Shown here: positions 1 through 8,310 of the stretch, one piece after another
Numbering within the stretch: position 1 is the first letter of the stretch
Layout: each line of letters starts with the position of its first letter
Assembly (NCBI RefSeq): GCF_027213785.1
Contig: NZ_JAPWGO010000004.1
Location: 62,001 to 126,000 of the forward strand
DNA from: Limimaricola sp. G21655-S1
GTDB taxonomy: Bacteria; Pseudomonadota; Alphaproteobacteria; Rhodobacterales; Rhodobacteraceae
Reading direction: 5' to 3'
DNA length: 64,000 nt
Program-made: the position numbers and the translations under genes
Notes under the pieces: generated by a model
The model's input: only the letters and a program-made list of their open reading frames with translations
The model's database searches: none
What the model was told of the DNA's origin: nothing

Positions 1-624
1 GGTCTTGCTGTCGATCCAGTCCGACAGCTCGCCGCGCATCTTCGACTGGCGCAGGTAGAGATGCTTGGTCTCGCGCGGCTCCAGATCGGTGGAGCCGGAG
101 ATCACCGAGCGCGGCTCGATCAGGTCGACGGGGTCGAGCTGCTTGGTGCAGTTGTCGCACTGGTCGCCGCGCGCGCTCTCGAAGCCGCAATTGGGGCAGG
201 TGCCCTCGATGTAGCGGTCGGGCAGGTAGCGGCCGTCGGCCTTGGAGTAGATCTGGGTCTCGACCCGCTCCTCGATCAGCCCGGCCTCGTCGAGACGCGC
301 GGCGAAGGCTTGGGTCAGACGATGGTTCTGCGGGCTGGACGAGCGGCCGAAATGGTCGAAGGAGAGCCGGAAGCCGCGCGCGATCTCGGCCTGCGTCTCG
401 TGCATTTCGGCGCAGTACTCGGCCACCGGCTTGCCGGCCTTGGCGGCGGCCAGCTCGGCCGGGGTGCCGTGCTCGTCGGTGGCGCAGAGAAACAGCACCT
501 CGTGACCGCGCCCGCGCTGGTAGCGGGCGAAGAGGTCGGCGGGAAGCTGGCTGCCCACCAGGTTGCCCAGATGCTTGATCCCGTTGATGTAGGGGATGGC
601 CGAGGTGATGAGATGCCGTGCCAT
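1..624 (-). CDS. metG: Methionyl-tRNA synthetase, N-terminal part (cut by window edge)
   Basis: Charges tRNA-Met with methionine in the cytoplasm. Only the first 208 codons are present; the gene runs off the left edge. The Rossmann start is clear: residues 1-24 carry the IPYxNGxxHLGN signature, with HLGN (18-21) as the HIGH-equivalent ATP-binding motif. A zinc knuckle follows in the connective region, with CPNC at 143-146 and CDNC at 156-159. The KMSKS loop and anticodon-binding domain would lie outside the window. The start is fixed by homology, since the ATG precedes the conserved [11 protein letters not shown] segment. The gene is divergent from the aldo/keto reductase across about 160 bases. 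Family assignment is near certain. Confidence 0.95.
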   Translation of the reverse strand, partial: MARHLITSAIPYINGIKHLGNLVGSQLPADLFARYQRGRGHEVLFLCATDEHGTPAELAAAKAGKPVAEYCAEMHETQAEIARGFRLSFDHFGRSSSPQNHRLTQAFAARLDEAGLIEERVETQIYSKADGRYLPDRYIEGTCPNCGFESARGDQCDNCTKQLDPVDLIEPRSVISGSTDLEPRETKHLYLRQSKMRGELSDWIDSKT

Positions 625-786
625 GCTGTGCTGCCGTCCTTCGATGCGTCCGGGGCCCCATGTAGCGATCCCGCCCGCCCAAGGCCAGTGCGGCCTTGAA
701 CGCTTGCCCAGCGGTCCAAGCCGCCCTACCTCTGCGCCTCGCGGACCGGGCGCGTGTGGCCCGGCAGGACGACAGGAAGGCCCCAT

Positions 787-1827
787 ATGAAGAAGACCCC
801 ACTCGGCCGCAGCGGCATCGAGGTCAGCGAATGGTGCCTCGGCACCATGACCTATGGCAGCCAGACCCCCGAGGACGACGCGCATCGCCAGCTTGACATG
901 GCGCTCGATGCCGGGATCGATTTCCTCGACGCGGCCGAGATGTACCCGGTGAACCCGGTAAAGGCCGAGACGGTGGGCCGCACCGAGGAATTCATCGGCA
1001 ACTGGATCGAGAAGAGCGGCAAGCGCGGCGCCTACAAGATCGCCACGAAGGCCGCCGGCCCCAACCCGGGCTGGGCCCGCGACGGCAAGGGCTATGATGG
1101 TGGCAATCTGCGCGAGATCGTCGAGGGCTCGCTGCGGCGGCTCAAGACGGAGGTGATCGATCTCTACCAGCTGCACTGGCCCGAGCGCGGCCACTACCAT
1201 TTCCGTCGCTACTGGTCCTACGATCCCTCGGACCAGAACGCCGAGCGGACGCTTGCGCATATGGATGAGGTACTCGGAACGCTGAAGGCGCTGGTGGCCG
1301 AGGGCAAGATCCGCGCATTCGGCCTGTCGAACGAGACCGCTTGGGGCACCACCCGCTGGATCGACCGCGCCGCGGCCATCGGCGGACCGCGCGTCGTCTC
1401 CGTGCAGAACGAATACTCGTTGCTGTCGCGGCTCTACGACACCGACATGGCGGAGATGGCGGTGAACGAGGAGGTGCTGCTGCTGGCCTATTCGCCGCTG
1501 GCCTGCGGGTATCTGACCGGCAAGTATCAAGACGGCGTGCCCGAGGGCTCGCGGCTGGCGATCAATGGCGATCTCGGCGGTCGCAAGACAGACCGGGTGA
1601 TCGCGGCGACGCAGGCCTATCTCGACATCGCCGCGCGCCACGGGCTCGACCCGGTGCACATGGCGTTGGCGTGGCAGCGCACGCGGCCTTTCCCGATCTG
1701 CCCGATCTTCGGCGCGACCAACACGGATCAGCTCGAGCGCATCCTCGCGGGACGCGAGGTGGTGCTGTCGGACGAGATGGTGGCCGAGATCGATGCTGCC
1801 CACAAGCAGCACCCGCTGCCCTATTGA
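787..1827 (+). CDS. Aldo/keto reductase (Tas-like)
   Basis: A 346-residue NADPH-dependent oxidoreductase with a TIM-barrel fold, expected to be cytosolic. The catalytic tetrad can be placed: Asp48 and Tyr53 in the LDAAEMY segment, Lys88 in ATKAAG, and His130 in QLHW. The N-terminus [14 protein letters not shown] is typical of the family and resembles E. coli Tas. An AGGAAGG ribosome site sits about 6 bases before the ATG at 787; an in-frame start further upstream lacks one and would add non-conserved residues. The substrate cannot be told from sequence. The lipoprotein gene follows after about 60 bases on the same strand, so co-transcription is possible. Confidence 0.9.
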   Translation: MKKTPLGRSGIEVSEWCLGTMTYGSQTPEDDAHRQLDMALDAGIDFLDAAEMYPVNPVKAETVGRTEEFIGNWIEKSGKRGAYKIATKAAGPNPGWARDGKGYDGGNLREIVEGSLRRLKTEVIDLYQLHWPERGHYHFRRYWSYDPSDQNAERTLAHMDEVLGTLKALVAEGKIRAFGLSNETAWGTTRWIDRAAAIGGPRVVSVQNEYSLLSRLYDTDMAEMAVNEEVLLLAYSPLACGYLTGKYQDGVPEGSRLAINGDLGGRKTDRVIAATQAYLDIAARHGLDPVHMALAWQRTRPFPICPIFGATNTDQLERILAGREVVLSDEMVAEIDAAHKQHPLPY

Positions 1828-1888
1828 ACCGAGATCCGCGTCCGGCGCAGCCATGCCCGGGCGTCCCCTGCGACCCGAGGAGGGCACC

Positions 1889-2419
1889 GTGACCGTCACC
1901 ATCCCATCGCGGATCCGCCTCGCGCCCAAGCGGGCGCTCGCGGCATTGCTGTTGCTCTCGGCCTGCGGCGCGGTGGAGCCGCCAGTGCCCACGCCGGTGT
2001 TCCGGACCGTGGGCGCGCCGATCGCCTCGAGCCTGCGCGGCAGCGCCTCCGATCTGAACGGCGACTGGATCGTCGCCGCCGCCTATCCCGGCGGGCCGGT
2101 CGCGCCCGGCGACCGGGTGACGCTGCGCCTCGACGCCTCGGGCGGCGGGGTCGCGCGGATTTCAGGATCAGGCGAGGCACGGCTCGTGCCGGTGACGGCA
2201 GAGGGGCGCGGACGCTTCGATATCGGCGGCGAGCCTTGGTGGCTGCTCTGGACCGATGATGATTTCCGCACCGCGGTGATCGGCGCGCCGGGCGGCGAAT
2301 ATGGCTGGATCATGGATCGCCCCGGTCAGGCCGGAGCCGACCGGGCGCGGGCGGCGCGCGAAATGCTGGACTTCAACGGCTATGACACCGATGCTCTGAA
2401 GACCGCACGGGAGGGCTGA
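1889..2419 (+). CDS. Lipocalin-like lipoprotein upstream of carnitine dehydrogenase
   Basis: A 176-residue predicted outer- or inner-membrane lipoprotein. A GTG start at 1889 is chosen because GAGGAGG lies 5-6 bases upstream. It gives a basic N-region, a hydrophobic stretch and a lipobox LSAC with the lipidated cysteine at 26. The mature part has a DLNGDWIV segment and alternating beta-strand-like stretches that suggest a small lipocalin or META-type barrel; this is inference. Its stop is 3 bases before the ATG of the carnitine dehydrogenase, so the two are almost certainly translated from one mRNA. Function is unknown; the linkage suggests a role in handling quaternary amines, but nothing in the sequence proves it. 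Confidence 0.72.
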   Translation: MTVTIPSRIRLAPKRALAALLLLSACGAVEPPVPTPVFRTVGAPIASSLRGSASDLNGDWIVAAAYPGGPVAPGDRVTLRLDASGGGVARISGSGEARLVPVTAEGRGRFDIGGEPWWLLWTDDDFRTAVIGAPGGEYGWIMDRPGQAGADRARAAREMLDFNGYDTDALKTAREG

Positions 2420-2422
2420 ACC

Positions 2423-3922
2423 ATGGCGGCATCCGGGGCCAGAACGGCGGCGATCATTGGCGGCGGGGTCATCGGCGGCGGCTGGGCCGCCCGCTTTGCG
2501 CTGATGGGCTGGAACGTGCGCATCCACGACACCGACCGCGATGCCGAACGCCGCATCAACGAGGTGATCGATCGCGCCCGCGCCGCGATGCCGGGTCTGT
2601 GGGACGTGGCGCTGCCCGATGAGGGCAGGATCTGCTTTCACGACGACCTCGCCGAGGCGGTTGAAGGCGCCGAATGGATCCAGGAAAGCGTGCCCGAGCG
2701 GCTCGATCTCAAACACGAGATCTACGCGGCGATCCAAGGCGCTTGTACCGAGGCCGCGATCATCGGCTCCTCGACCTCGGGCTTTCGTCCCTCGGAGCTG
2801 TCGGAGGGGGCGGCGCGGCCGGGCCAGATCGTCGTGGCGCACCCGTTCAACCCGGTCTACCTGATTCCGCTTGTCGAAGTCGTCACCGGACCCGGCACCG
2901 GCACGGCGAGGATCGACCGGATCCGCTCGACGCTGCGCGACATCGGCGCGCATCCCCTGTTCCTGCGCCGCGAGATCGACGCGCATATCGCCGACCGGCT
3001 GCTCGAGGCCGTCTGGCGCGAGGCGCTGTGGTTGGTCTCGGACGGGGTCGCCGACACCGCGGAAATCGACGATGCGATCCGCTACGGCTTCGGTCTGCGC
3101 TGGGCGCAGATGGGGCTGTTCGAAACCTACCGCATCGCCGGCGGCGAGGCGGGGATGCGGCAGTTCCTGACTCAGTTCGGCCCGGCGCTGAAATGGCCCT
3201 GGAGCAAGCTCACCGACGTTCCGGAACTGACCGACGAGCTGGTCGAGACGATCGCTAGCCAGTCCGACGCGCAATCCGGTCGCCGCTCCATCGCGGAGCT
3301 AGAGCGCATTCGCGACGCCAATCTCGTGGCGATCCTGCGCGGGCTTAAGGCGCGCGATTGGGGCGCGGGGCGGCTTTTGAACGCGGCCGAACGTCGGATC
3401 GGCGGCGCCGCCCGAAGCCTCGACGCGCTGTCGCTCACCTCGCCACTGCCCACCGGCGCACGCGCGGTGCCGCTCGACTGGAGTGACCAGAACGGCCACA
3501 TGACCGAGCATCGCTACCTGCAGGCCTTCGGCGATGCGACCGATCGGTTCCTAGCGCTGGTGGGCTGCGATGACGAATACATCGCCTGCGGCCACAGCTA
3601 CTTCACGGCCGAGACCCATATCCGGCATCTCGCGGAGGTTCACGCGGGGGCCCGGATCGAGATCGACACGCGGCTGCTGCTGGCCGAAGGCCGCAGGCTG
3701 CGGATCTTCCACCGGATGTGGGAAAGCTCGCGGCTGGTGGCCACCGGGGAGCATATGCTGGTGCATGTCGATCTCGAAAGCCGCCGGGCGGTGATGCCGC
3801 CGTCGGAGCTTCAGGACAAGCTGGCGCGCGTGGCCAAGGCGCATGCGCATCTGCCCGAGCCGGAGGGCGCGGGCGCCGCGGTGGGCCGCCCGCCCGAACG
3901 CCAGCCCGATCCGCAGGAGTGA
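2423..3922 (+). CDS. L-carnitine 3-dehydrogenase fused to betainyl-CoA thioesterase-like domain
   Basis: A 499-residue two-enzyme fusion. Residues about 8-190 form an NAD-binding Rossmann domain with GGGVIGGG at 13-20. Residues 190-325 form the C-terminal domain of the 3-hydroxyacyl-CoA dehydrogenase superfamily. The pattern matches L-carnitine dehydrogenase, which oxidises carnitine to 3-dehydrocarnitine. From about residue 340 a hotdog thioesterase domain begins, with a D-Q-NGHM-EHRYL segment like the 4HBT active-site strand. Known carnitine-degrading bacteria need a dehydrogenase, a dehydrocarnitine-cleaving enzyme and a betainyl-CoA thioesterase; here the first and last are one chain. The cleaving enzyme (BKACE family) is not in this window. 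The gene lies 3 bases after the lipoprotein gene. Confidence 0.88.
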   Translation: MAASGARTAAIIGGGVIGGGWAARFALMGWNVRIHDTDRDAERRINEVIDRARAAMPGLWDVALPDEGRICFHDDLAEAVEGAEWIQESVPERLDLKHEIYAAIQGACTEAAIIGSSTSGFRPSELSEGAARPGQIVVAHPFNPVYLIPLVEVVTGPGTGTARIDRIRSTLRDIGAHPLFLRREIDAHIADRLLEAVWREALWLVSDGVADTAEIDDAIRYGFGLRWAQMGLFETYRIAGGEAGMRQFLTQFGPALKWPWSKLTDVPELTDELVETIASQSDAQSGRRSIAELERIRDANLVAILRGLKARDWGAGRLLNAAERRIGGAARSLDALSLTSPLPTGARAVPLDWSDQNGHMTEHRYLQAFGDATDRFLALVGCDDEYIACGHSYFTAETHIRHLAEVHAGARIEIDTRLLLAEGRRLRIFHRMWESSRLVATGEHMLVHVDLESRRAVMPPSELQDKLARVAKAHAHLPEPEGAGAAVGRPPERQPDPQE

Positions 3923-3932
3923 GCCGCCGGGC

Positions 3933-4583
3933 TCAACCGCGCATCGCGCGGGCCTCCATCGTGCCGTGATAGAACGGCACCGGGCGGCGGGCCTCGGGAT
4001 CGTCGAGCCGGGCCTGCAACTCGCGCAGCGCCAGCCGGGTGATGTCGGGCAGGTCGAGAGCGTCAATGCGCGCAAGCGGCACCCAGTGCAGATGCGCCAA
4101 CTCGTCCTCGGCGCCCGAGAAATCATCGGGATCGCTTGCCAGCGCCGAGGCGGGGGCAAGAAAGAACCGCGCATCGAAGCGCCGCGACTGCCCCGGTGGC
4201 GTCACCGCGCGAAACATCGGCAAGAGCGGCGCGGCGTCGGGCCGGTGGCCCGAGCGGGCGAAGCCGCGCCAGCCGGGCGGCGCGTCCGGCCAATCGCCGG
4301 GTCGGCCGAGGATCTGCCCGGTTTCCTCCCAAAGCTCGCGGATCGCGCAGGCTGCCAGCGCCCCGGCCATCGGCCCCAGCTCCGCCTCGTGATCGGGGCC
4401 AAGCGGGGCGTCCAGCGGCACGCGGGCATCGACCGGGTCGAGCGCGCCGCCGGGAAACACGTATTTCGACGGCATGAAGGCCGCCCCCGCGCCGCGTCGA
4501 CCCATCAGCACCGTCGGGCCCTCGGCCATGTGGCGCAGCACGATGATCGTCGCCGCGTCGCGCGGTGCCGCGGCGCCTTGCAT
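3933..4583 (-). CDS. NUDIX hydrolase
   Basis: A 216-residue pyrophosphohydrolase of the NUDIX family. The core motif is visible as REL-WEETG at residues 82-89, supplying the metal-binding glutamates, preceded by the family glycine-containing strand. The N-terminal VLMGRRG and FPGGALD segments resemble the NUDT19/CoA-diphosphatase-like branch common in alphaproteobacteria, but the substrate is not determined. The start ATG at 4583 overlaps the stop of the upstream DUF983 gene by one base (TGATG), which fixes the start and implies translational coupling. The gene converges on the carnitine dehydrogenase with only 10 bases between the stop codons. Confidence 0.88.
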   Translation of the reverse strand: MQGAAAPRDAATIIVLRHMAEGPTVLMGRRGAGAAFMPSKYVFPGGALDPVDARVPLDAPLGPDHEAELGPMAGALAACAIRELWEETGQILGRPGDWPDAPPGWRGFARSGHRPDAAPLLPMFRAVTPPGQSRRFDARFFLAPASALASDPDDFSGAEDELAHLHWVPLARIDALDLPDITRLALRELQARLDDPEARRPVPFYHGTMEARAMRG

Positions 4584-4984
4584 CAATGCGCCTTGCCGAA
4601 GCCGTGCATGCGCCGCGCCCACTGGATGCCGACCACGAGCCCCTTGAGGCGCGGCAACAGATAAAGCGACAGCGCCACGGCGACCACGGTCAGCACCGTC
4701 GCCATCACTAGAGGTTCGGGGCGAAACCGGGTGAAGCCGACATGGATCACCGGCGCGAGCAGGTGGCCGACGATCAGGATGGTGAGATAGGCGGGGCCGT
4801 CATCGGCGCGATGGTGGCACAACTCCTCGCGGCAGACCGGGCAACGGTCGACTACCTTGAGATAGCCTTGGAACAGCCCCCCTTCGCCGCAGTTCGGGCA
4901 ACGTTTGCGAAAGCCGCGCAGAAGCGCGGGCCGCGTCGGTCGGTCCTCGGTCTCTGCGTTCGGCTGGGGGGGGTGCTCGCTCAT
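4583..4984 (-). CDS. DUF983 family zinc-ribbon membrane protein
   Basis: A 133-residue protein of the DUF983 family. Four cysteines in two CxxC pairs (29/32 and 48/51) form a probable zinc ribbon on the cytoplasmic side, followed by two membrane segments at about 67-87 and 91-111. The start at 4984 is chosen over one 12 codons upstream because GAGGAG lies 6 bases before it and the extra residues look non-coding. The family is conserved in alphaproteobacteria and often sits beside a NUDIX gene, as here; its biochemical role is not known. Confidence 0.85.
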   Translation of the reverse strand: MSEHPPQPNAETEDRPTRPALLRGFRKRCPNCGEGGLFQGYLKVVDRCPVCREELCHHRADDGPAYLTILIVGHLLAPVIHVGFTRFRPEPLVMATVLTVVAVALSLYLLPRLKGLVVGIQWARRMHGFGKAH

Positions 4985-5107
4985 CCGCGGCTCCTCGGGA
5001 GGTGGCGTCTTGCCCCTCACATGAGCGCTTCGAGAGCATTTTGAAAGACCATGCGCCGGGGTTGCGTCGCCATGCCGCGCGGCAGACCGGTGCCATATCG
5101 CGCGAGA

Positions 5108-5136
5108 GAGCCCGCCGCGTAACGTGCGGCGGGCTC
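5108..5136 (-). terminator. Stem-loop downstream of the fasciclin gene
   Basis: An 11-bp perfect stem (GAGCCCGCCGC / GCGGCGGGCTC) encloses a 7-base loop, about 45 bases after the fasciclin stop codon. There is no real T-tract on the minus strand, so it may be a weak intrinsic terminator or an mRNA 3'-end stabiliser. Confidence 0.55.
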
Positions 5137-5180
5137 GTCGGCCGGAATGAAAAAGCCGATCCCGGCGCGCTTCCCGGGGG

Positions 5181-5753
5181 TTACTCGACGGCGGGGAGCA
5201 ACACGGTATCGATCACGTGGATCACGCCGTTCGACTGCTTGACGTCGGCGATGGTGACGCTGGCGGTGCGGTCCTGGCCATCGGTGATCATGATGGTGCC
5301 GTCCTCGCCTTCGCTGACGGTAAAGGTACAGCCGCCGACGGTCTCGACCTCGTGCATGCCGCCATCGTCCGCGATCATGCCGGAGATCGCATCCGACATC
5401 GCGTTCGCCGCCACGACGTGGCAGGTGAGGATCTCGGTCAGCCGGTCCTTGTTCTCGGGCAGGAGCAGTTCTTCGACCGCGCCCTCGGGCAGCGCTTCGA
5501 AGGCGGCATTGGTCGGCGCGAAAACGGTGAAGGGACCCTCGCCCGAAAGCGTCTCCACCAGATCGGCGGCCTGCACGGCCGCGACAAGCGTGGTGTGATC
5601 GGCCGAGTTCACCGCGTTCTCGACGATGTTCATCTCCGGGAACATGGCGGCGCCGCCGACCATCGGGTTGCCGGTTTCGGCGTGGGTCTCGGCCAGAGCC
5701 ATGGTCGAGGTGAAGGCAAGCGCGGTGCCGGTGAGAATGGCCTTGAGGTTCAT
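5181..5753 (-). CDS. Secreted fasciclin (FAS1) domain protein
   Basis: A 190-residue exported protein. Residues 1-21 are a signal peptide ending in ALA before Glu22. Residues about 40-190 form one FAS1 domain, with the FTVFAPTNAAFEAL strand-helix and the late GVIHVIDTVLLP motif that define the family. FAS1 domains act in adhesion and are common as single-domain periplasmic or secreted proteins in marine Rhodobacterales. One disulfide is possible (Cys in ILTCHVV and in VGGCTF). The ATG at 5753 directly precedes the signal peptide. It stands alone, with the HAD gene upstream on the same strand and a hairpin downstream. Confidence 0.92.
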   Translation of the reverse strand: MNLKAILTGTALAFTSTMALAETHAETGNPMVGGAAMFPEMNIVENAVNSADHTTLVAAVQAADLVETLSGEGPFTVFAPTNAAFEALPEGAVEELLLPENKDRLTEILTCHVVAANAMSDAISGMIADDGGMHEVETVGGCTFTVSEGEDGTIMITDGQDRTASVTIADVKQSNGVIHVIDTVLLPAVE

Positions 5754-5847
5754 GATGTCGTCTCCCTGACGGTTCGGGGGGCGTGCTTGCCCCCTCGTGA
5801 CGCCAGCAGACACGGCGGCGTAGCGATGCCGGTTGCAACGCTCGACA

Positions 5848-6555
5848 TCACGCTTGCGTGATCCCTCCCGCATCGAGCCAGTCGGGGAGAGCGCCGATAT
5901 CGTCGAGCACCAGATCCGCATGCGGGGCCAGCGCGTCGCGCGGCGCCAGCCCGGTCAGGACCGCCACCGCCATCATCCCGGCGGCGCGGGCGGCCTTCAG
6001 ATCGTGCAGGCTGTCGCCGATCATCGCGCAGGCGTCGGGCGCCGCGCCCAGCGCCTCGGCGCAGGCGAGCAGCTGGCCGGGGCCCGGTTTGAAGCCGAAA
6101 CCGCTATCGGCCCCGGCGACGAAGCCGAACGCCGCGGCCAGACCGGCGGCGCCGATATGCGCGCGGGCGGGAGCCTCGGAATCATTGGTCACCAGCCCCA
6201 GCGCCACGCCGCGCGCCGCCAACTTGGCAAAGAGCGGCGCGAGCGGCACCGCCGGGACCTGCGGTGCCTCCGCAGCCCGCGCGTTCATCCGCGCGATCAG
6301 GGCCCGTCGGTCGCAGCCCGGAAGATGCGGCAGCATTGCATCGGCGATCTCGGCGGTGGTCGAGGCGATGACGAGGCTGTCGGGTGCGAAGCGCTCGGTT
6401 TCGAGGTCATAGCCGAGCGCCGCGGCGATCGCCGCGATTCGCACCGGGTCGCCCTCGGCCTCTGCTTCGATCAACCCGCGCGACCAGCCGCCCCAGGTGG
6501 CATGGAAGTCGAACAGCGTGCCGTCCTTGTCGAAGATCAGCGCGGTGGGCTTCAT
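5848..6555 (-). CDS. HAD-superfamily phosphatase (phosphoglycolate phosphatase-like)
   Basis: A 235-residue HAD hydrolase. Motif I is FDKDGTLFD with nucleophile Asp9 and acid/base Asp11. Motif II is the Thr of GLVTND, and motif IV is the acidic pair in MIGDSLHDLKAA. The helical cap lies between motifs I and II, as in the HAD-IA group that includes phosphoglycolate phosphatase. Substrate is not certain. The start ATG overlaps the stop of the DUF3572 gene by four bases (ATGA), so the two are translationally coupled. A short palindrome (5847-5862) overlaps the last codons. Confidence 0.88.
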   Translation of the reverse strand: MKPTALIFDKDGTLFDFHATWGGWSRGLIEAEAEGDPVRIAAIAAALGYDLETERFAPDSLVIASTTAEIADAMLPHLPGCDRRALIARMNARAAEAPQVPAVPLAPLFAKLAARGVALGLVTNDSEAPARAHIGAAGLAAAFGFVAGADSGFGFKPGPGQLLACAEALGAAPDACAMIGDSLHDLKAARAAGMMAVAVLTGLAPRDALAPHADLVLDDIGALPDWLDAGGITQA

Positions 6556-6830
6556 GTCCAGTTCATCCGCGACGGCCCCGCCAGCACCAGCATGGCGGTA
6601 TGCGGCTCGTCATAGTCATACCCGGCGCCGTCGCAGAAGCTCGTGACCCAGGCGTCGTCCATGGTCAGGAACTCCAGCACCGAGGCCTGAAAGGCGGGTT
6701 CGGCCGCGCGGTCGCGCAGATCCTCCGCCGCGGCGCCGGTCGAGCCGAGAAAGACCGGCCACAACTCGTCATTGGCCGCGAGCCAGCCCAGCGCTCCCAG
6801 CGCGATCACCTCGGCACGTTCCCGCTTCAT
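6552..6830 (-). CDS. DUF3572 family protein
   Basis: A 92-residue all-helical protein matching DUF3572, a small family confined largely to alphaproteobacteria. There is no signal peptide or membrane segment; key features are a conserved ALGWLA helix and an FLTMDDAW segment. It is divergent from the pleD-like gene across about 95 bases, an arrangement I recall from related genomes, and overlaps the HAD gene start by four bases. No biochemical function is known. Confidence 0.82.
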   Translation of the reverse strand: MKRERAEVIALGALGWLAANDELWPVFLGSTGAAAEDLRDRAAEPAFQASVLEFLTMDDAWVTSFCDGAGYDYDEPHTAMLVLAGPSRMNWT

Positions 6831-6924
6831 GGTTTTCCTCCGAAGGTATTGGCAGGGTTTTGTTAACTAATATTCCCGACCCTGTGACCGGGAGCGGGCG
6901 ATGGGCCCGAACAAGGACATGCTC
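6831..6924. promoter_or_regulatory. Divergent promoter region DUF3572 / pleD-like
   Basis: This short intergenic stretch contains an unusually AT-rich patch for this genome (GTTAACTAATATT at about 6862-6874), with a TAATAT that could be a -10 box for the rightward gene and a GTTAAC that resembles a CtrA half-site. No well-spaced -35 box is evident, so the exact promoter is not assigned. Confidence 0.35.
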
Positions 6925-8310
6925 ATGTCGGGTCGTATCCTGATCGTCGATGGAATCGCAACGCAAAGGGGCGCGCATGACGCGCTTCTCGCGGCCGCGG
7001 GCTTCGAGTGCCTGCACTGCCGGGATGGGGCGGTGGCGCTCGCCCGGCTTCCCGATCCCGGGATCGACCTGCTGTTACTGCCGCTGGACGGTGCCGCCGA
7101 TCCCGCTGAGGCCCGTGGCTTGCTCGAGCGGCTTCGCGCCGGGCCAGCGACGACTCGGCTGCCCGTGGTCGTGACCGGACGCTGGCCCGATCCGGGCTGC
7201 AGGCTGGCGCTGCTGCGCGCGGGCGCGGACGAGGTGGCCGAGGCGCCGATGCAGGTGGCGCTGCTGCAGGCCCGGATCCGCAACCTGATGCGCGCCCGCG
7301 ATACCGAGGGCGAGCTGTCGCGCCGGGCCGCCACCCATCAGGCGCTGGGCTTTTGCGAGGCCGCTACGGGGTTCACCCCCCGTCAGAAGGTCGCCGTCAT
7401 CACGCCCCGGGCCGAGAATGGAACGGTCGCGCGCCTTGGCCTAAGGGGGGCGACGCGCCGCATCGCACCGCAACAGAGCTTTGCGGCCGAGGCGGGAGAG
7501 GAGGATCTTTACGTGATCGATGGCGCTGCCTTGCGCGCCGAAGGGCAGCCCTCGCGCGAGCTGTTTCGCATCGTCGCCGAGCTGCGCAGCCGATCGGCCA
7601 CCCGCCGCGCCGCGCAGCTCGTGATGCTGCCGGAGCCGGGGCGCGAGGCGGCCATGCTGCTCGATCTAGGGGCGGATGATGTCGTGCCGGCCGGGGTGCT
7701 GCCCGAGGAGATCGCCTTCCGGGCCGCGCGGCTGCTGGCCCGGAAGGCGCTGGCCGATCGGCTGCGCGCGACGGAGCGACAGGGGTTGCAGGCCGCGCTG
7801 ACGGACGAGCTGACGGGGCTGTGGAACCGGCGCTACGCGCTGCCGCATCTGGCGCGGCTGATCGACGAGGCACGGAAGCGGCGGCGGCCCATCGCGGTGA
7901 TGCTGCTCGACATCGATCATTTCAAGATGGTGAACGACCGCCATGGCCACGCAGCGGGGGACAGGGTGCTGGCGCAGGTCGCCCGGCGCCTGCGCGACGG
8001 GCTGCGGCCCGCCGACCTGCTGGCACGGATCGGCGGAGAGGAGTTCCTCGTGGCGATGCCCGAGACCAGCCTCGAACAGGCCCGCGGCGCCGCCGAGCGG
8101 CTGCGCCTGAAGATCCGCAACCAGCCCTTCGTCCTGCCCGGAGAGGGGCTGCCTTGCGAGGTCACCGTTTCGGTGGGCGTGGCGACGGGGCCGTGCCACG
8201 GCGCCCCGGCGACCGAGGCCGAAACGCTGATGCGCCACGCCGATGCGGCGCTCTACGCGGCCAAGCAGACCGGGCGAAACCGCGTCACGGTAAGCCCGAG
8301 CGCGGCCTAG
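6925..8310 (+). CDS. PleD-like diguanylate cyclase with degenerate receiver domains
   Basis: A 461-residue protein that should synthesise c-di-GMP. Order: receiver 1 (about 1-125), receiver 2 (about 154-275), GGDEF domain (about 290-460). The cyclase is intact: LLDIDHFKMVND, the signature GGEEF at 370-374, and the inhibitory I-site RPAD at 361-364. Receiver 1 has lost its chemistry: the acidic pair is Asp9-Gly10 rather than Asp-Asp, the phospho-acceptor position 53 is proline, and the conserved lysine is replaced near position 107. Start 6925 fits PleD homologues (MSGRILIVD) and has AAGGA 7 bases upstream; an ATG at 6901 with GGGAG is the alternative. Its stop and the znuA stop share a CTAG. 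Confidence 0.88.
   Translation: MSGRILIVDGIATQRGAHDALLAAAGFECLHCRDGAVALARLPDPGIDLLLLPLDGAADPAEARGLLERLRAGPATTRLPVVVTGRWPDPGCRLALLRAGADEVAEAPMQVALLQARIRNLMRARDTEGELSRRAATHQALGFCEAATGFTPRQKVAVITPRAENGTVARLGLRGATRRIAPQQSFAAEAGEEDLYVIDGAALRAEGQPSRELFRIVAELRSRSATRRAAQLVMLPEPGREAAMLLDLGADDVVPAGVLPEEIAFRAARLLARKALADRLRATERQGLQAALTDELTGLWNRRYALPHLARLIDEARKRRRPIAVMLLDIDHFKMVNDRHGHAAGDRVLAQVARRLRDGLRPADLLARIGGEEFLVAMPETSLEQARGAAERLRLKIRNQPFVLPGEGLPCEVTVSVGVATGPCHGAPATEAETLMRHADAALYAAKQTGRNRVTVSPSAA

Noticed and set aside
681-697. Small hairpin AAGGCC-AGTGC-GGCCTT between metG and the aldo/keto reductase
   Set aside because: The 6-bp stem lies in a divergent promoter region, not at a gene end, and lacks a T-tract.
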